Program-made: the position numbers and the translations under genes
Shown: positions 20,801 through 29,378 of the stretch, piece by piece
Layout: each line of letters starts with the position of its first letter
Numbering within the stretch: position 1 is the first letter of the stretch
Assembly (NCBI GenBank): GCA_027486095.1
Contig: JAIXPT010000382.1
Span: 1 to 38,989 of the forward strand
Direction: 5' to 3'
DNA: 38,989 bases
Source: Planctomycetaceae bacterium
Lineage (GTDB): Bacteria; Planctomycetota; Planctomycetia; Pirellulales; UBA1268
Notes under the pieces: generated by a model
Told to the model about the DNA's origin: nothing
Databases searched by the model: none
What the model saw: the letters and a program-made list of their open reading frames with translations, nothing else

Positions 20801-21708
20801 AGGATGTTGTCGAGTGCCGTGTTGAGCGAGGTGAGCGTGTTTTCACGGCGGTCGCGGAAGCCGCAGACGTCGCGGGCCACGTGTTCGAACGCCGCGTCGA
20901 GCGGCTTGGGCGTGGCGACCAGCACGACGGAGAACGACCGCGAATCGCCGGCCGACAGCACGGCGTCGGGCATGCCGGGAAAGGGTGCAAAGACGAGGGG
21001 CTGGGCCTTTCCCAGCGCGTTGCGCACGCTCACGCCGAACCTGCGCCGGCTCGACAGGGGCATCTCGAATGGAAACTGGCTCGGGTCAGCCACGACACCG
21101 ACCGTGCCGCGAGCCGACTGCACGAGACAGCCGGGAATCGAGCAGATGTCGTCGGGGATCAAAACACTTTCAGGCGGCAGCCGACGGTCGTTCCAGACGA
21201 GAGGCTGGAAGAGTTCGACGACGTCGTCGAGCGCCGCTGCCGGTACGCCGGCGTAGGCGACGGTCCACATGCCAGCTGTGCGGGCGGTGAGCGTGGAACG
21301 GATCCGCACGAGGCCGCCATCCGGTGGCACCACCACCTCGGCCTCGACCTGACAGTCGGGATGGTCGAACCGCCAGCGTACGCCAGCTCCGTGCCGCTCG
21401 ATTCGCGGAGATTCGAGCGTCAGGACGTCGCCCATCTCGAAGACGTCGGAGGCGATCCGCCCATCGGGGCGCTTGACGCCGACGAGGTTGTAGATCGGCT
21501 GTGTCCACTTCACACCGGCTGCCGGCAGAGGTCGCCCGGAGTGAACCGCCACGAACGAAGGACGAAAGACGATCGATTGACCGCCTGCCTGGGGTGTCAT
21601 GAGCACCGAGCCATCGGCGTCGATCCGCACCGCCGGCCCTGCGTCCGCCGGAGAAATCGCAAGACACGAGAAGAGCATGAACCCGAGGGCGTAGCGAAAT
21701 TCGAGCAC
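17863..21708 (-). CDS. Large secreted fusion: N-terminal alpha-helical (toroid-like) carbohydrate-active-type region plus C-terminal alpha/beta-hydrolase esterase
   Basis: GTG start at 21708 gives [23 protein letters not shown] signal peptide. C-terminus: [85 protein letters not shown]. The N-terminal family assignment is a guess. Confidence 0.8.
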   Translation of the reverse strand: [1281 protein letters not shown]

Positions 21709-21721
21709 GGGAGTGGAACCC

Positions 21722-23005
21722 TCACGCAAACAGGTCGAGCACGGGCTTGCCATCATGTGCGATCGTGAACGGCCGGCCTGATGGCGAATGCTCCGTGGCG
21801 GCGATGTCGATCCCCAGGGCAGTGGCGACGGTCGCGTTGAAGTCGGGCATCGTGACCGGCTTGTCGGCGACACGAGTTCCCGAAGCATCGGATGCTCCGT
21901 AGACGGTTCCCCCCTTGATGCCCCCGCCGGCAAGCCACCAGGTGAATGCCCCCGGATGGTGGCCGCGGCCGGCCGTAACCGAATTGATCTCAGGCGAGCG
22001 GCCGAACTCCGTCGTCAGGATCACGAGCGTCGTCGCGAGTAGGCCGCGCTCGTGGAGGTCGGCGAGCAGTGCGGCAAGCGCCTGATCCGTCGGTGGCGTC
22101 ATCTGCTCCATCTGCACGACATGGTCGTTGTGCGTATCCCAGTTGTGCTCATCGTTGACCTCCACGAACCGCACGCCATGCTCGATAAGCCGGCGGGCAA
22201 GCAGGCAGCCCTTGCCGAAAGTGTGGGGGCCATAGGCGGCTGCGACGGATGCCGGCTCGCGCGAGATGTCGAAGGCTGCGAGGTCCTTGCTCCGCATGAG
22301 GCCGACCGCCTCCTCATGGATCTTGGCGTAGGCGGCCGCCGTGCGGTTTTTCGTGCCGGAGGTAAATCTGCTCGACAGGGTTCGGGAGAGCGCATCGCGG
22401 CGGGCAAAGTCGGCCGGTGTCTCGCCGCGCAGGAGGGTCGAGTTTTGCAGGCCTGCGGCAGGATCGATGATCGGCAGCGGGGCGAGATGCGACGCCATGT
22501 AGCCGCTGCCGGGGTGCTGCGGGCTTCCGTTGACGAGCACGAAGCCGGGGAGCAGTGGGTTGTCCGTGCCGAGTTGCTTGAGCGTCCACGTGCCCAGCGA
22601 CGGGTGGCTGATCGTTGGCGTCTGAAAATAGCTGGTTTGGGCGAGGTAGGCGCCGCGCTCGTGTACGCCCTGCGTCGATGTCATCGATCGCACGAGTGCG
22701 ATGTGGTGCATCTGGCGGGCGAGTTTCGGGAACCACGCTCCGACCTGTACACCGTCGGCGCTCGTGGCGATCGCTCGCACGCCCGCCATCTCCGGCCGGC
22801 CGGGCTTCGGATCGAACGTATCGACGTGGGACATGCCACCCCGCAGATAGATCGCGATGACCTGCTTTGCGTGGCCTCCGACAGGAGGCGCTGCCGACGC
22901 CCGCCTGGCGAGGCTGCCGACGCCGACGCCGAGGAAGCTCTTGGCAAACCACTCGATGAAGCGACGGCGCGAAAAGTCGGTGTCGATCGAGGACATGTCT
23001 TTCAC
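21722..23005 (-). CDS. DUF1501 family protein
   Basis: SRRRFIEWFAKSFLGVGVGSLARR, KQVIAIYLRGGMSHVDTFDPKPG, HERGAYLAQTSYFQ..HPSLGTW, LTTEFGRSPEIN..GRGHHPGAFTWWLAGGGIKGGTVYGASD. Confidence 0.95.
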   Translation of the reverse strand: MKDMSSIDTDFSRRRFIEWFAKSFLGVGVGSLARRASAAPPVGGHAKQVIAIYLRGGMSHVDTFDPKPGRPEMAGVRAIATSADGVQVGAWFPKLARQMHHIALVRSMTSTQGVHERGAYLAQTSYFQTPTISHPSLGTWTLKQLGTDNPLLPGFVLVNGSPQHPGSGYMASHLAPLPIIDPAAGLQNSTLLRGETPADFARRDALSRTLSSRFTSGTKNRTAAAYAKIHEEAVGLMRSKDLAAFDISREPASVAAAYGPHTFGKGCLLARRLIEHGVRFVEVNDEHNWDTHNDHVVQMEQMTPPTDQALAALLADLHERGLLATTLVILTTEFGRSPEINSVTAGRGHHPGAFTWWLAGGGIKGGTVYGASDASGTRVADKPVTMPDFNATVATALGIDIAATEHSPSGRPFTIAHDGKPVLDLFA

Positions 23006-23006
23006 C

Positions 23007-25355
23007 TCACTGCACGAACAGGAATTCAGGCGTGTTCACGAGGGCCCAGGCGATGTCGCGCTCCGGCGTTGCGGCGGCCTCCCACGCGTCGCGGCAGGCC
23101 CGCGACTCCTCGTCGGTCGGGCTCCGGATCAGGATGGCCTCGTAGAGCGTGCGAATCCGGTCGTCGCGATCCTTGACCGTCGCGAGCGACTTCATGAGGA
23201 GCGACGTGGGGGCCACCACCGCGCCGGTCAGGTCGCCGTTCATGAGCGACAGCGCATGTGTCACCTTGGCGTCGCGACTGAAGGCGTCGATCTCCCGTCG
23301 GTCGGATTGGCCGAACTGCCGCAGAAAGTGGCCGAGTTGTACAGGCACGGCCAGTTCGGAGGCGCGCACCCAGCCGGAATTGAGCCGGCTCCAGCGGGGG
23401 TCCGCTTCCTTGGCCCTAGCTGGGGGCTCTACACCAGCGGAAACCTTGAGATCGGTGAGCTCGCGGTTGACGATTTTCAACTGTGCATCGAGCCGGCGCT
23501 CTTCTTCACTGTTGCCGCTGCGCCGGGCCGCATCGAGGCTGACGAGCAGTGCCTTGCGCCGAAGGTCGTTCTCGCGGCGATTGCGAAAAAACTCGCTCAT
23601 GACGCGAGAGCGAGCGAGCAGTTCGTCGGGGCCCATGGTGGCGAGCCGGTGATACTCTTCCCGCTCCCAGGTGTGGTCGTTCGGCGTCTTCCGCTCGTCG
23701 AGATCCTGGACGAGGAGCGTGAGCAACGAATCCCAGACCTGCTCCGCAGACAGTCGACGCACGAGGGGACCCCGCAGAGCGGACGGCTGCCCGGGGGCAG
23801 GAGGCTCGTCGTCTGCCCCGCTCTGATAGAGACGCGTATTGAGCACAACCGCGAGGAATGCCCGCTCGTCGAAGCCAAGGCGTGCCATCATCTCGGAGAG
23901 GAAGGCGAAGAGTTCCGGCTGTGCGGGCCGCGTCATCGGCGACAGCGAATCGACGGGCTCAACGAGGCCGACGCCCAGTACCCGCTTCCAGAGCCGGTTG
24001 GTGATGTTCCGCGAGAACCGCGGATTGCGCGGAGATGTCATCCAGGCGGCGAGCGCCTCTCGGCGCTTTTCCACCGCGGCCGGCGCCTCGTCGCCGAATG
24101 GAGTGCGCGTGCCGGCCTTCGTGCCACGGGCCGGCTCGAGCGCGTAATCTTTGGGATAGACGAGCTCGTTCGTCGTGTCTTTCGTGAGCCGCTTGAGGAC
24201 GGCGACGGTGCGGCTCGCGGCCTGGCGGACGTTGTCTCCGGCCTGGGTGTCTTCGAGCTTGGCCTTGAGCGCCTTCCAGTGCCTGACGTTATCGACCGAG
24301 AAGCCCGCTTCGCTGCACAGGTTCGTGACGCCGAACGTATACGCGGAGAGCTGATAGAAGTCCTGCTGTGTGACGGGCTCGTGCGGATGATCGTGGCACT
24401 GGGCGCATTCGATCCGGGTGCCGAGGAATACGCGGGCCATGTTCGACGTGTGATCGAGCGGCATGCCGAGGTCACGAAGATAAAATCCAACTGCTCCGTC
24501 ATCCCACGGGTACCCACTCGACGTCACGAGCCGGCGCACGAACTTGTCGTAGGGCATGTCGGTGCGCACCGATTCTTTCACCCACTCGTCGTACATCCAG
24601 CCAGGCGTGCCGGCGATGATGCGGAGCAGGTCGGCTTTCCAGTTGAACGTGTGGCTGACATATCCCGGCCCGTCGAGAACCTCATCGATCAGCCGAGCCC
24701 TCTTGCCGGTCGATCCGTCGGCGAGAAACCGGCGTGTTTCCGCGAGACTCGGGATTCGGCCGGCCACATCGAGATACACCCGCCGCAGGAACACCTCGTC
24801 GTCGATCGGGGGGTTGAGTCGCGTACCCTGCGTCGCGTGCCACGCGTCGATGAGCCCATCGACCTGGCGAGCAAGCGTCGGAACGTCGGCACGCGAGAGC
24901 TGTGAACCGGCAAATTCGATCGCCGGCTCGCGGTGCTCGAATGCCTGCCACGAGCCGAATGGTGCGCCGGCGGTGATCCAACGGCGCAGGAGATCCCGCT
25001 CACTCTCCGAGAGCGGCTGCCCTCCGCCCTTGAGCGGCGGCATGAAGTGCTCATCGGTGAGCGGCAACGACACGCGGGCCAGCAGTTCACTCGCATCCGG
25101 CTTGCCCGGCACGATCACAGCTGCCTCGTGGATACCTGTGGCCGTGTCGAGTTTCATGCCGGCGGCGGGCTCAGCCTTCTTGCCGCTGTGGCAGGCGAAA
25201 CAACGCGAATAAAGAAGCGGCAGCACGTCGCGCTCGAAGTCGGGCGATGCGGCGCCGGCTGCAGTTTCGGCTGCGGCCGGCGCGTCGGGCATGAGGCTCG
25301 CGACGAGCGGAGCCGCCACCAGTCCGGCTGCAATGACGCGTCCGAGCTGATTCAT
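23007..25355 (-). CDS. PSCyt1/DUF1549-DUF1553 cytochrome-type protein
   Basis: DFERDVLPLLYSRCFACHSGKKAEPAAGMKLDT, PPIDDEVFLRRVYLDVAGRIPSLAETRRFLAD, FLGTRIECAQCHDHPHEPVTQQDFYQLSAYTFG, NPRFSRNITNRLWKRVLGVGLVEPVDSL, ALVNTPEFLFVQ. Confidence 0.95.
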   Translation of the reverse strand: MNQLGRVIAAGLVAAPLVASLMPDAPAAAETAAGAASPDFERDVLPLLYSRCFACHSGKKAEPAAGMKLDTATGIHEAAVIVPGKPDASELLARVSLPLTDEHFMPPLKGGGQPLSESERDLLRRWITAGAPFGSWQAFEHREPAIEFAGSQLSRADVPTLARQVDGLIDAWHATQGTRLNPPIDDEVFLRRVYLDVAGRIPSLAETRRFLADGSTGKRARLIDEVLDGPGYVSHTFNWKADLLRIIAGTPGWMYDEWVKESVRTDMPYDKFVRRLVTSSGYPWDDGAVGFYLRDLGMPLDHTSNMARVFLGTRIECAQCHDHPHEPVTQQDFYQLSAYTFGVTNLCSEAGFSVDNVRHWKALKAKLEDTQAGDNVRQAASRTVAVLKRLTKDTTNELVYPKDYALEPARGTKAGTRTPFGDEAPAAVEKRREALAAWMTSPRNPRFSRNITNRLWKRVLGVGLVEPVDSLSPMTRPAQPELFAFLSEMMARLGFDERAFLAVVLNTRLYQSGADDEPPAPGQPSALRGPLVRRLSAEQVWDSLLTLLVQDLDERKTPNDHTWEREEYHRLATMGPDELLARSRVMSEFFRNRRENDLRRKALLVSLDAARRSGNSEEERRLDAQLKIVNRELTDLKVSAGVEPPARAKEADPRWSRLNSGWVRASELAVPVQLGHFLRQFGQSDRREIDAFSRDAKVTHALSLMNGDLTGAVVAPTSLLMKSLATVKDRDDRIRTLYEAILIRSPTDEESRACRDAWEAAATPERDIAWALVNTPEFLFVQ

Positions 25356-26341
25356 GGCCCCACCAGTTCCGGCTGGTGGCCGATCACGAGTTGCACGTCG
25401 TCGAGATAGTGGGCCCCAAACTCGTCGGTGCGCTGGTGGGGATCCTTGGAGTCGTTGGAGATTCCGGCGCGGATGAGCAGATAGTCGGTTTCAGGTGGCA
25501 GCCGCAGCTCGTTGGTCGCCCGCTGCCAGGTGACAGGATCGGCATCGAGGCGCACCCGGCTGCTCTGCGAATGGGCGAGCGAATTCCGTGATACGTTGGC
25601 GTCGCCCAGAGGAACACCGTCGTGGACCAGCGCCGTGTCGAGGGCATAGATGGTGAGCGTGCAGGAGAGCGGATCGGTGGCGGCGGAACCGGCGGCGTTG
25701 AAGAGCGCCCCGAGCTGCACCACCACGGTCCCGTCGATAAAATCGCGGCGCAACTGCCGCACGTCAACGAGCTTGAAGACGTCGCTCGAGTGACTGTCCG
25801 GAATGAACCGGCCCTCGTAGTCGCCACGAAGAAAACGCAGCATGCATCGACCCTCCGCCGGTGGGACACCGTCACTCGCACCGACGAGATCGGCATGATC
25901 GCCACTCCATACCCCGGGCTCCGACGGGATGCCCAAAGCCTGCAGCTTGGGGTCACCCTCGAAGCCCTCGCGCATCACCGTGACTGCCACGCTGCGGACC
26001 GGCACGGCGTAGGCGAGGACGATCGACGCCCCGCACAGACCGAAAAGCACGCCGGCGACGATGGCCGCAGCTCGCGAGCCGAGAGCCGTTCGCCACTCAG
26101 ACCGCTGCATCAAAGACGGCATGCGATATGCCGCCTGACGCAGCTGCTCGTGCACCAGCATCGAGAGGACGAACTGGTCGCTGAACAGCTTTCGCTTTGC
26201 AGCATCGCCGGCCAGTTCCCGCTCAAACGCTTCCTGCTCCGCGGGGGATAGCGCGTTATCCTGAAACCGCACGAGCAGTTCGCGGAATGCCAAGTCGTCT
26301 GCCGATCGGCAGTCGTTTTCTGAATTCTGATCGAGCATCAT
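25352..26341 (-). CDS. Candidate membrane anti-sigma factor with extracytoplasmic carbohydrate-binding-like domain
   Basis: Start MMLDQNSENDCRSADDLAFRELLVRFQDNALSPAEQEAFERELAGD (anti-sigma-like helical N-terminus), one TM (AAAIVAGVLFGLCGASIVLAYAV), then a beta-rich region ending YLLIRAGISNDS..HYLDDVQLVIG. Overlaps the sigma gene by 4 nt. The ORF track N-terminal extension is rejected. Confidence 0.75.
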   Translation of the reverse strand: MMLDQNSENDCRSADDLAFRELLVRFQDNALSPAEQEAFERELAGDAAKRKLFSDQFVLSMLVHEQLRQAAYRMPSLMQRSEWRTALGSRAAAIVAGVLFGLCGASIVLAYAVPVRSVAVTVMREGFEGDPKLQALGIPSEPGVWSGDHADLVGASDGVPPAEGRCMLRFLRGDYEGRFIPDSHSSDVFKLVDVRQLRRDFIDGTVVVQLGALFNAAGSAATDPLSCTLTIYALDTALVHDGVPLGDANVSRNSLAHSQSSRVRLDADPVTWQRATNELRLPPETDYLLIRAGISNDSKDPHQRTDEFGAHYLDDVQLVIGHQPELVGP

Positions 26342-26850
26342 GATCCTTCGTGCTGCAGGCGAGCCCGCATGCAGTCTCCGAGCGACTTGTGGACCCGGGT
26401 GAGAGCCTGGTAGATGGTTTCGAGCTTCCGCCCCATGAGTGCAGCGACGTCGGGGCAGGAACGCCGCTCGAAGTAGCGGAGACGCAGTAGTTCGCGGTTG
26501 TTGGCGGTGAGCCGCTCGAGGCAGGCACTCAACGCCTCTGCCAGCCCGTCGGCCTGGGCTTTTCGGGGCCATTCGTCGGCAAGCGTGGCGAGGAGGCTGT
26601 CGCTCAGGCCTGAGTAGTGCCCATGGCGAGCCCGCAGGACGTCGATCGCCCGGTTTTTGCCCACGACCCGAGCCCAGTGAATGAGATGCTCGGACGTCTC
26701 GAAATCGTTCTCGCGACTGACGGCCTTGACGCACACTTCCTGAAAAATGTCTTCAGACACGTGAAAATCACGGGTTACCGTTGCGATGTAGGCAGTCAGG
26801 GGCAGTCGTTGGCTGAACAGCACGGCGGCGATTTCTTCTGCGACGAGCAT
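26338..26850 (-). CDS. ECF-type RNA polymerase sigma factor
   Basis: AYIATVTRDFHVSEDIFQEVCVKAV...HWARVVGKNRAIDVLRARH and LERLTANNRELLRLRYFERRSCPDVAALMGRKLETIYQALTRVHKSL (sigma regions 2 and 4). Confidence 0.92.
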   Translation of the reverse strand: MLVAEEIAAVLFSQRLPLTAYIATVTRDFHVSEDIFQEVCVKAVSRENDFETSEHLIHWARVVGKNRAIDVLRARHGHYSGLSDSLLATLADEWPRKAQADGLAEALSACLERLTANNRELLRLRYFERRSCPDVAALMGRKLETIYQALTRVHKSLGDCMRARLQHEGS

Positions 26851-26867
26851 TGAGCCTCCGCGGCTAT

Positions 26868-26895
26868 TACGAAGAATCCGCTAAACACTCGACAT
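26868..26895 (-). promoter_or_regulatory. Candidate ECF-sigma promoter (site 1) upstream of the sigma operon
   Basis: Minus strand ATGTCGAGTGTTTAGCGGATTCTTCGTA: shared 9-mer + 15-nt spacer + CGTA, followed by GGAGG and the sigma ATG. Confidence 0.75.
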
Positions 26896-27002
26896 GCCGG
26901 ACTTGGGCGGACGACTTCGACGCCGACGATTTTCTGAAAGGGTTGTCTTTTATTTGCAAAAACGCCCTTCCGGAGAGGCGGCGGAAGGTTGTAAGAGCCG
27001 CG

Positions 27003-27030
27003 ATGTCGAGTTGCAGAGCCTCTATCCGTA
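27003..27030 (+). promoter_or_regulatory. Candidate ECF-sigma promoter (site 2) upstream of the DUF1559 gene
   Basis: Plus strand ATGTCGAGTTGCAGAGCCTCTATCCGTA, 53 nt before ATG 27084. Confidence 0.72.
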
Positions 27031-27083
27031 TAAATTCATTAGGGGTGGGATGATCCGCCCGGCGTTGTGATCAAGGTCGTCTC

Positions 27084-28082
27084 ATGGGCAAGGCACTGGC
27101 GGCGGGATTTCGAGGACGTGGTCGATGCACGGCATTTACGCTCGTCGAACTTTTGGTCGTCATTGCGATCATCGGCCTGCTCATCGGCCTGCTCCTCCCG
27201 GCCGTGCAGGCAGCCCGCGAGGCAAGCCGGCGGTCATCGTGCGCGAGCAACCTCAAGCAGGTCGGTCTCGCTGTTCACAACTTCGAAAATATAAAGAAAA
27301 GAATCCCGCGGTTGCGGTCTGGAAATGCTGGCGGAGCCCACTCATGGGCCTTGCTGCTCCTGCCTTTTCTCGAGCAGCAAGCGGCCTTTCAGAGGTTTGG
27401 CGGCTCCATCTATGGTGGCAACCCGTACGACGGAATCGTAAATCTCACGAATTCGACATTCAAGAACACGGGCGCGCTGGCGACGCGGGTGGCCGAATTC
27501 AACTGCCCTTCGAGAAATCGCACGACGTTCTTCACAACGTATAACACGCCAGGGGCCAATGCCTCCGGTCAATATGGGTTTTGTGGCGACTATGCGCTCA
27601 ACGTCGGCACGTCGTGGTCAATGCCCATCAATGGCCCGTTCCCAAACGATTATTTTGATACGGGATTGTTTGCCGGGTTGAGAGGCGGGGTGGGTTTGCG
27701 GCTCGCCGATATCAGCGACGGTCTGAGCAAGACGGTGTTTGCGGGAGAAAAGCATGTCCCGCCGACTCGTTTTGGCACCGCTGTCTACGTCACCCAGTCC
27801 AACCCCAGCCCTTCGGGAGTCGATGACTACGACAACACCGTGTACTCGTCGTTTGCCAACTCCTGGAACAACGCTCGTCTCACGCATAGTTTGGGCTTGG
27901 CCGATGGGCCAAACGACACATCGGCCAACAGTCGCTTCTTCGGCGGCTACCATCCCGGAACAGTCCTGATGTTGATGGGCGACGCGAGTGTACGAGTGTT
28001 CCAATCGCAGATCGCCGGAAGCGTGCTCCAAAGCTTGGGCTCACGATCAGGAGGAGAAGTGTTTGACACCGGTGCCTACTAG
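27084..28082 (+). CDS. DUF1559 family pseudopilin-like protein
   Basis: [54 protein letters not shown], and C-terminal [26 protein letters not shown]. Confidence 0.95.
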   Translation: MGKALAAGFRGRGRCTAFTLVELLVVIAIIGLLIGLLLPAVQAAREASRRSSCASNLKQVGLAVHNFENIKKRIPRLRSGNAGGAHSWALLLLPFLEQQAAFQRFGGSIYGGNPYDGIVNLTNSTFKNTGALATRVAEFNCPSRNRTTFFTTYNTPGANASGQYGFCGDYALNVGTSWSMPINGPFPNDYFDTGLFAGLRGGVGLRLADISDGLSKTVFAGEKHVPPTRFGTAVYVTQSNPSPSGVDDYDNTVYSSFANSWNNARLTHSLGLADGPNDTSANSRFFGGYHPGTVLMLMGDASVRVFQSQIAGSVLQSLGSRSGGEVFDTGAY

Positions 28083-28101
28083 GACGGATTCACCGATCTC
28101 A

Positions 28102-28587
28102 ATGCTTCTGCAGGACGCCGCGATGTCGAGATGCCGTGCGATGACTACGCTGTGCAGTTCCGCTTGGAGCGGGCGCTTCCTCGTAGTGATGGCGTCCATC
28201 ATGATGTCGGGGTGTGGTGATCGCCGGTTCCCCGTCGAGGGCAAGGTCTGCTATGAGGATGGCACGCCATATTCGGGGGGCGGCGTGGTGGTCATGGAGA
28301 CTGCCGTTGGGAAGAAAATAATCATGAAGCGGGCCCCGATTAGCCCGGACGGGACATTTCGTACGGCAGCGGGCACCCCGAGCGGCGCCGTCGCGGGCAC
28401 CTACCGAGTGAGAATTCTACCCGCAGCCGTTGATGAAGAACGTGATGACGGCAAGCCCGCGCCACCGCTTCCGTACGATAAGAAATTCTCGTCCTTTGAA
28501 ACCTCCGGCCTCGAGTGGGTCGTGGGGCCTGCCATGTCTTCCCGTGACCTCATGATCGACTTGGGGAGTCGGCCGGCATCCCAATGA
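28102..28587 (+). CDS. Small lipoprotein with carboxypeptidase-regulatory-like fold
   Basis: Hydrophobic leader with lipobox-like MMSGCGD, then FPVEGKVCYEDGTPYSGGGVVVME...ISPDGTFRTAAGTPSGAVAGTYRVRILP. Confidence 0.78.
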   Translation: MLLQDAAMSRCRAMTTLCSSAWSGRFLVVMASIMMSGCGDRRFPVEGKVCYEDGTPYSGGGVVVMETAVGKKIIMKRAPISPDGTFRTAAGTPSGAVAGTYRVRILPAAVDEERDDGKPAPPLPYDKKFSSFETSGLEWVVGPAMSSRDLMIDLGSRPASQ

Positions 28588-28701
28588 TCGGCGTTGGAAA
28601 AACAGGCACGCCATATCGCCTGCTTCGGGCAGTTCGGTGAATTCCGGCCGCGTGCTTTAGGTGCTCGCGCGGCTTTCCCGCGTTTCCCGCCCTTCACGTC
28701 C

Positions 28702-29340
28702 TCAGCGAGGATCACAGAGCGGCTCGATCTGGATATCCCGGTAGCGAATCTGGCCGATGAATCCGCCGTGAATCTGGAGCCCGACCCTGCCCCGCTGTGG
28801 AATCGTCTGGTCGGGTTCCGTGTAGTCAGCCATTTCGACGCCGTTGATCGCCAGGCGGATTCGCGGCCCCTCGCAGCGGATGACGTATTCATTCCAACCG
28901 TTCTTGGCGAGGGCTAACGCCTGCTGCTGCGTGTCCTTGGGCGGCACGACGAGCAGCTTGTTACGACGGCTCTCGTCGTAGATCGCTCCCGTGATGCCCG
29001 GAGCGATGTCGGCCTGGTAGCCGATCATCTCGTGATGATTTGGCACGCGTTGCGATCGGAACTGAATGCCAGCGTTGCAGCTCTTCACGCAGTCGATGCC
29101 ATACTCCAGGCGAAGCACGAAGTTGTCATATTCCACGTCGGTGGCCAGGAACTCGTTTCGCGGTGCGGGCGTCTCCGGGCTACCGGCCACGATCGTGCCA
29201 CGCTCGATCCGCCAGGTATGTTCGGTGTCGCCATTCCAGCCGGCGAAGGTCTTCCCGTCGAAGAGTACGACGGTCTCAGCGGCATGCGTATGCACTGCCA
29301 CCAGCAGCATCGCTGCCAGCACACAACCGAGTCGTGGCAT
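28702..29340 (-). CDS. DUF1080 (3-keto-disaccharide hydrolase-like) secreted protein
   Basis: ETVVLFDGKTFAGWNGDTEHTWRIERGTIVAGSPE..NEFLATDVEYDNFVLRLEYGI..NAGIQFRSQRVP..MIGYQADI and GRVGLQIHGGFIGQIRYRDIQIEPL. Confidence 0.95.
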   Translation of the reverse strand: MPRLGCVLAAMLLVAVHTHAAETVVLFDGKTFAGWNGDTEHTWRIERGTIVAGSPETPAPRNEFLATDVEYDNFVLRLEYGIDCVKSCNAGIQFRSQRVPNHHEMIGYQADIAPGITGAIYDESRRNKLLVVPPKDTQQQALALAKNGWNEYVIRCEGPRIRLAINGVEMADYTEPDQTIPQRGRVGLQIHGGFIGQIRYRDIQIEPLCDPR

Positions 29341-29378
29341 GATCGTCTCGCTTGATTCGTGAGTGAGTCGCATTGAAT

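Noticed and set aside
26342-26734. N-terminal extension of the 460-aa ORF 25352..26734
   Set aside because: Overlaps the sigma gene in another frame; the MMLDQNSEN start at 26341 fits the 4-nt overlap and anti-sigma architecture.
28122-28130. ATGTCGAGA inside the lipoprotein gene
   Set aside because: Close to the 9-mer, but the ninth base differs, no CGTA at the expected spacing, and it lies within the coding sequence.
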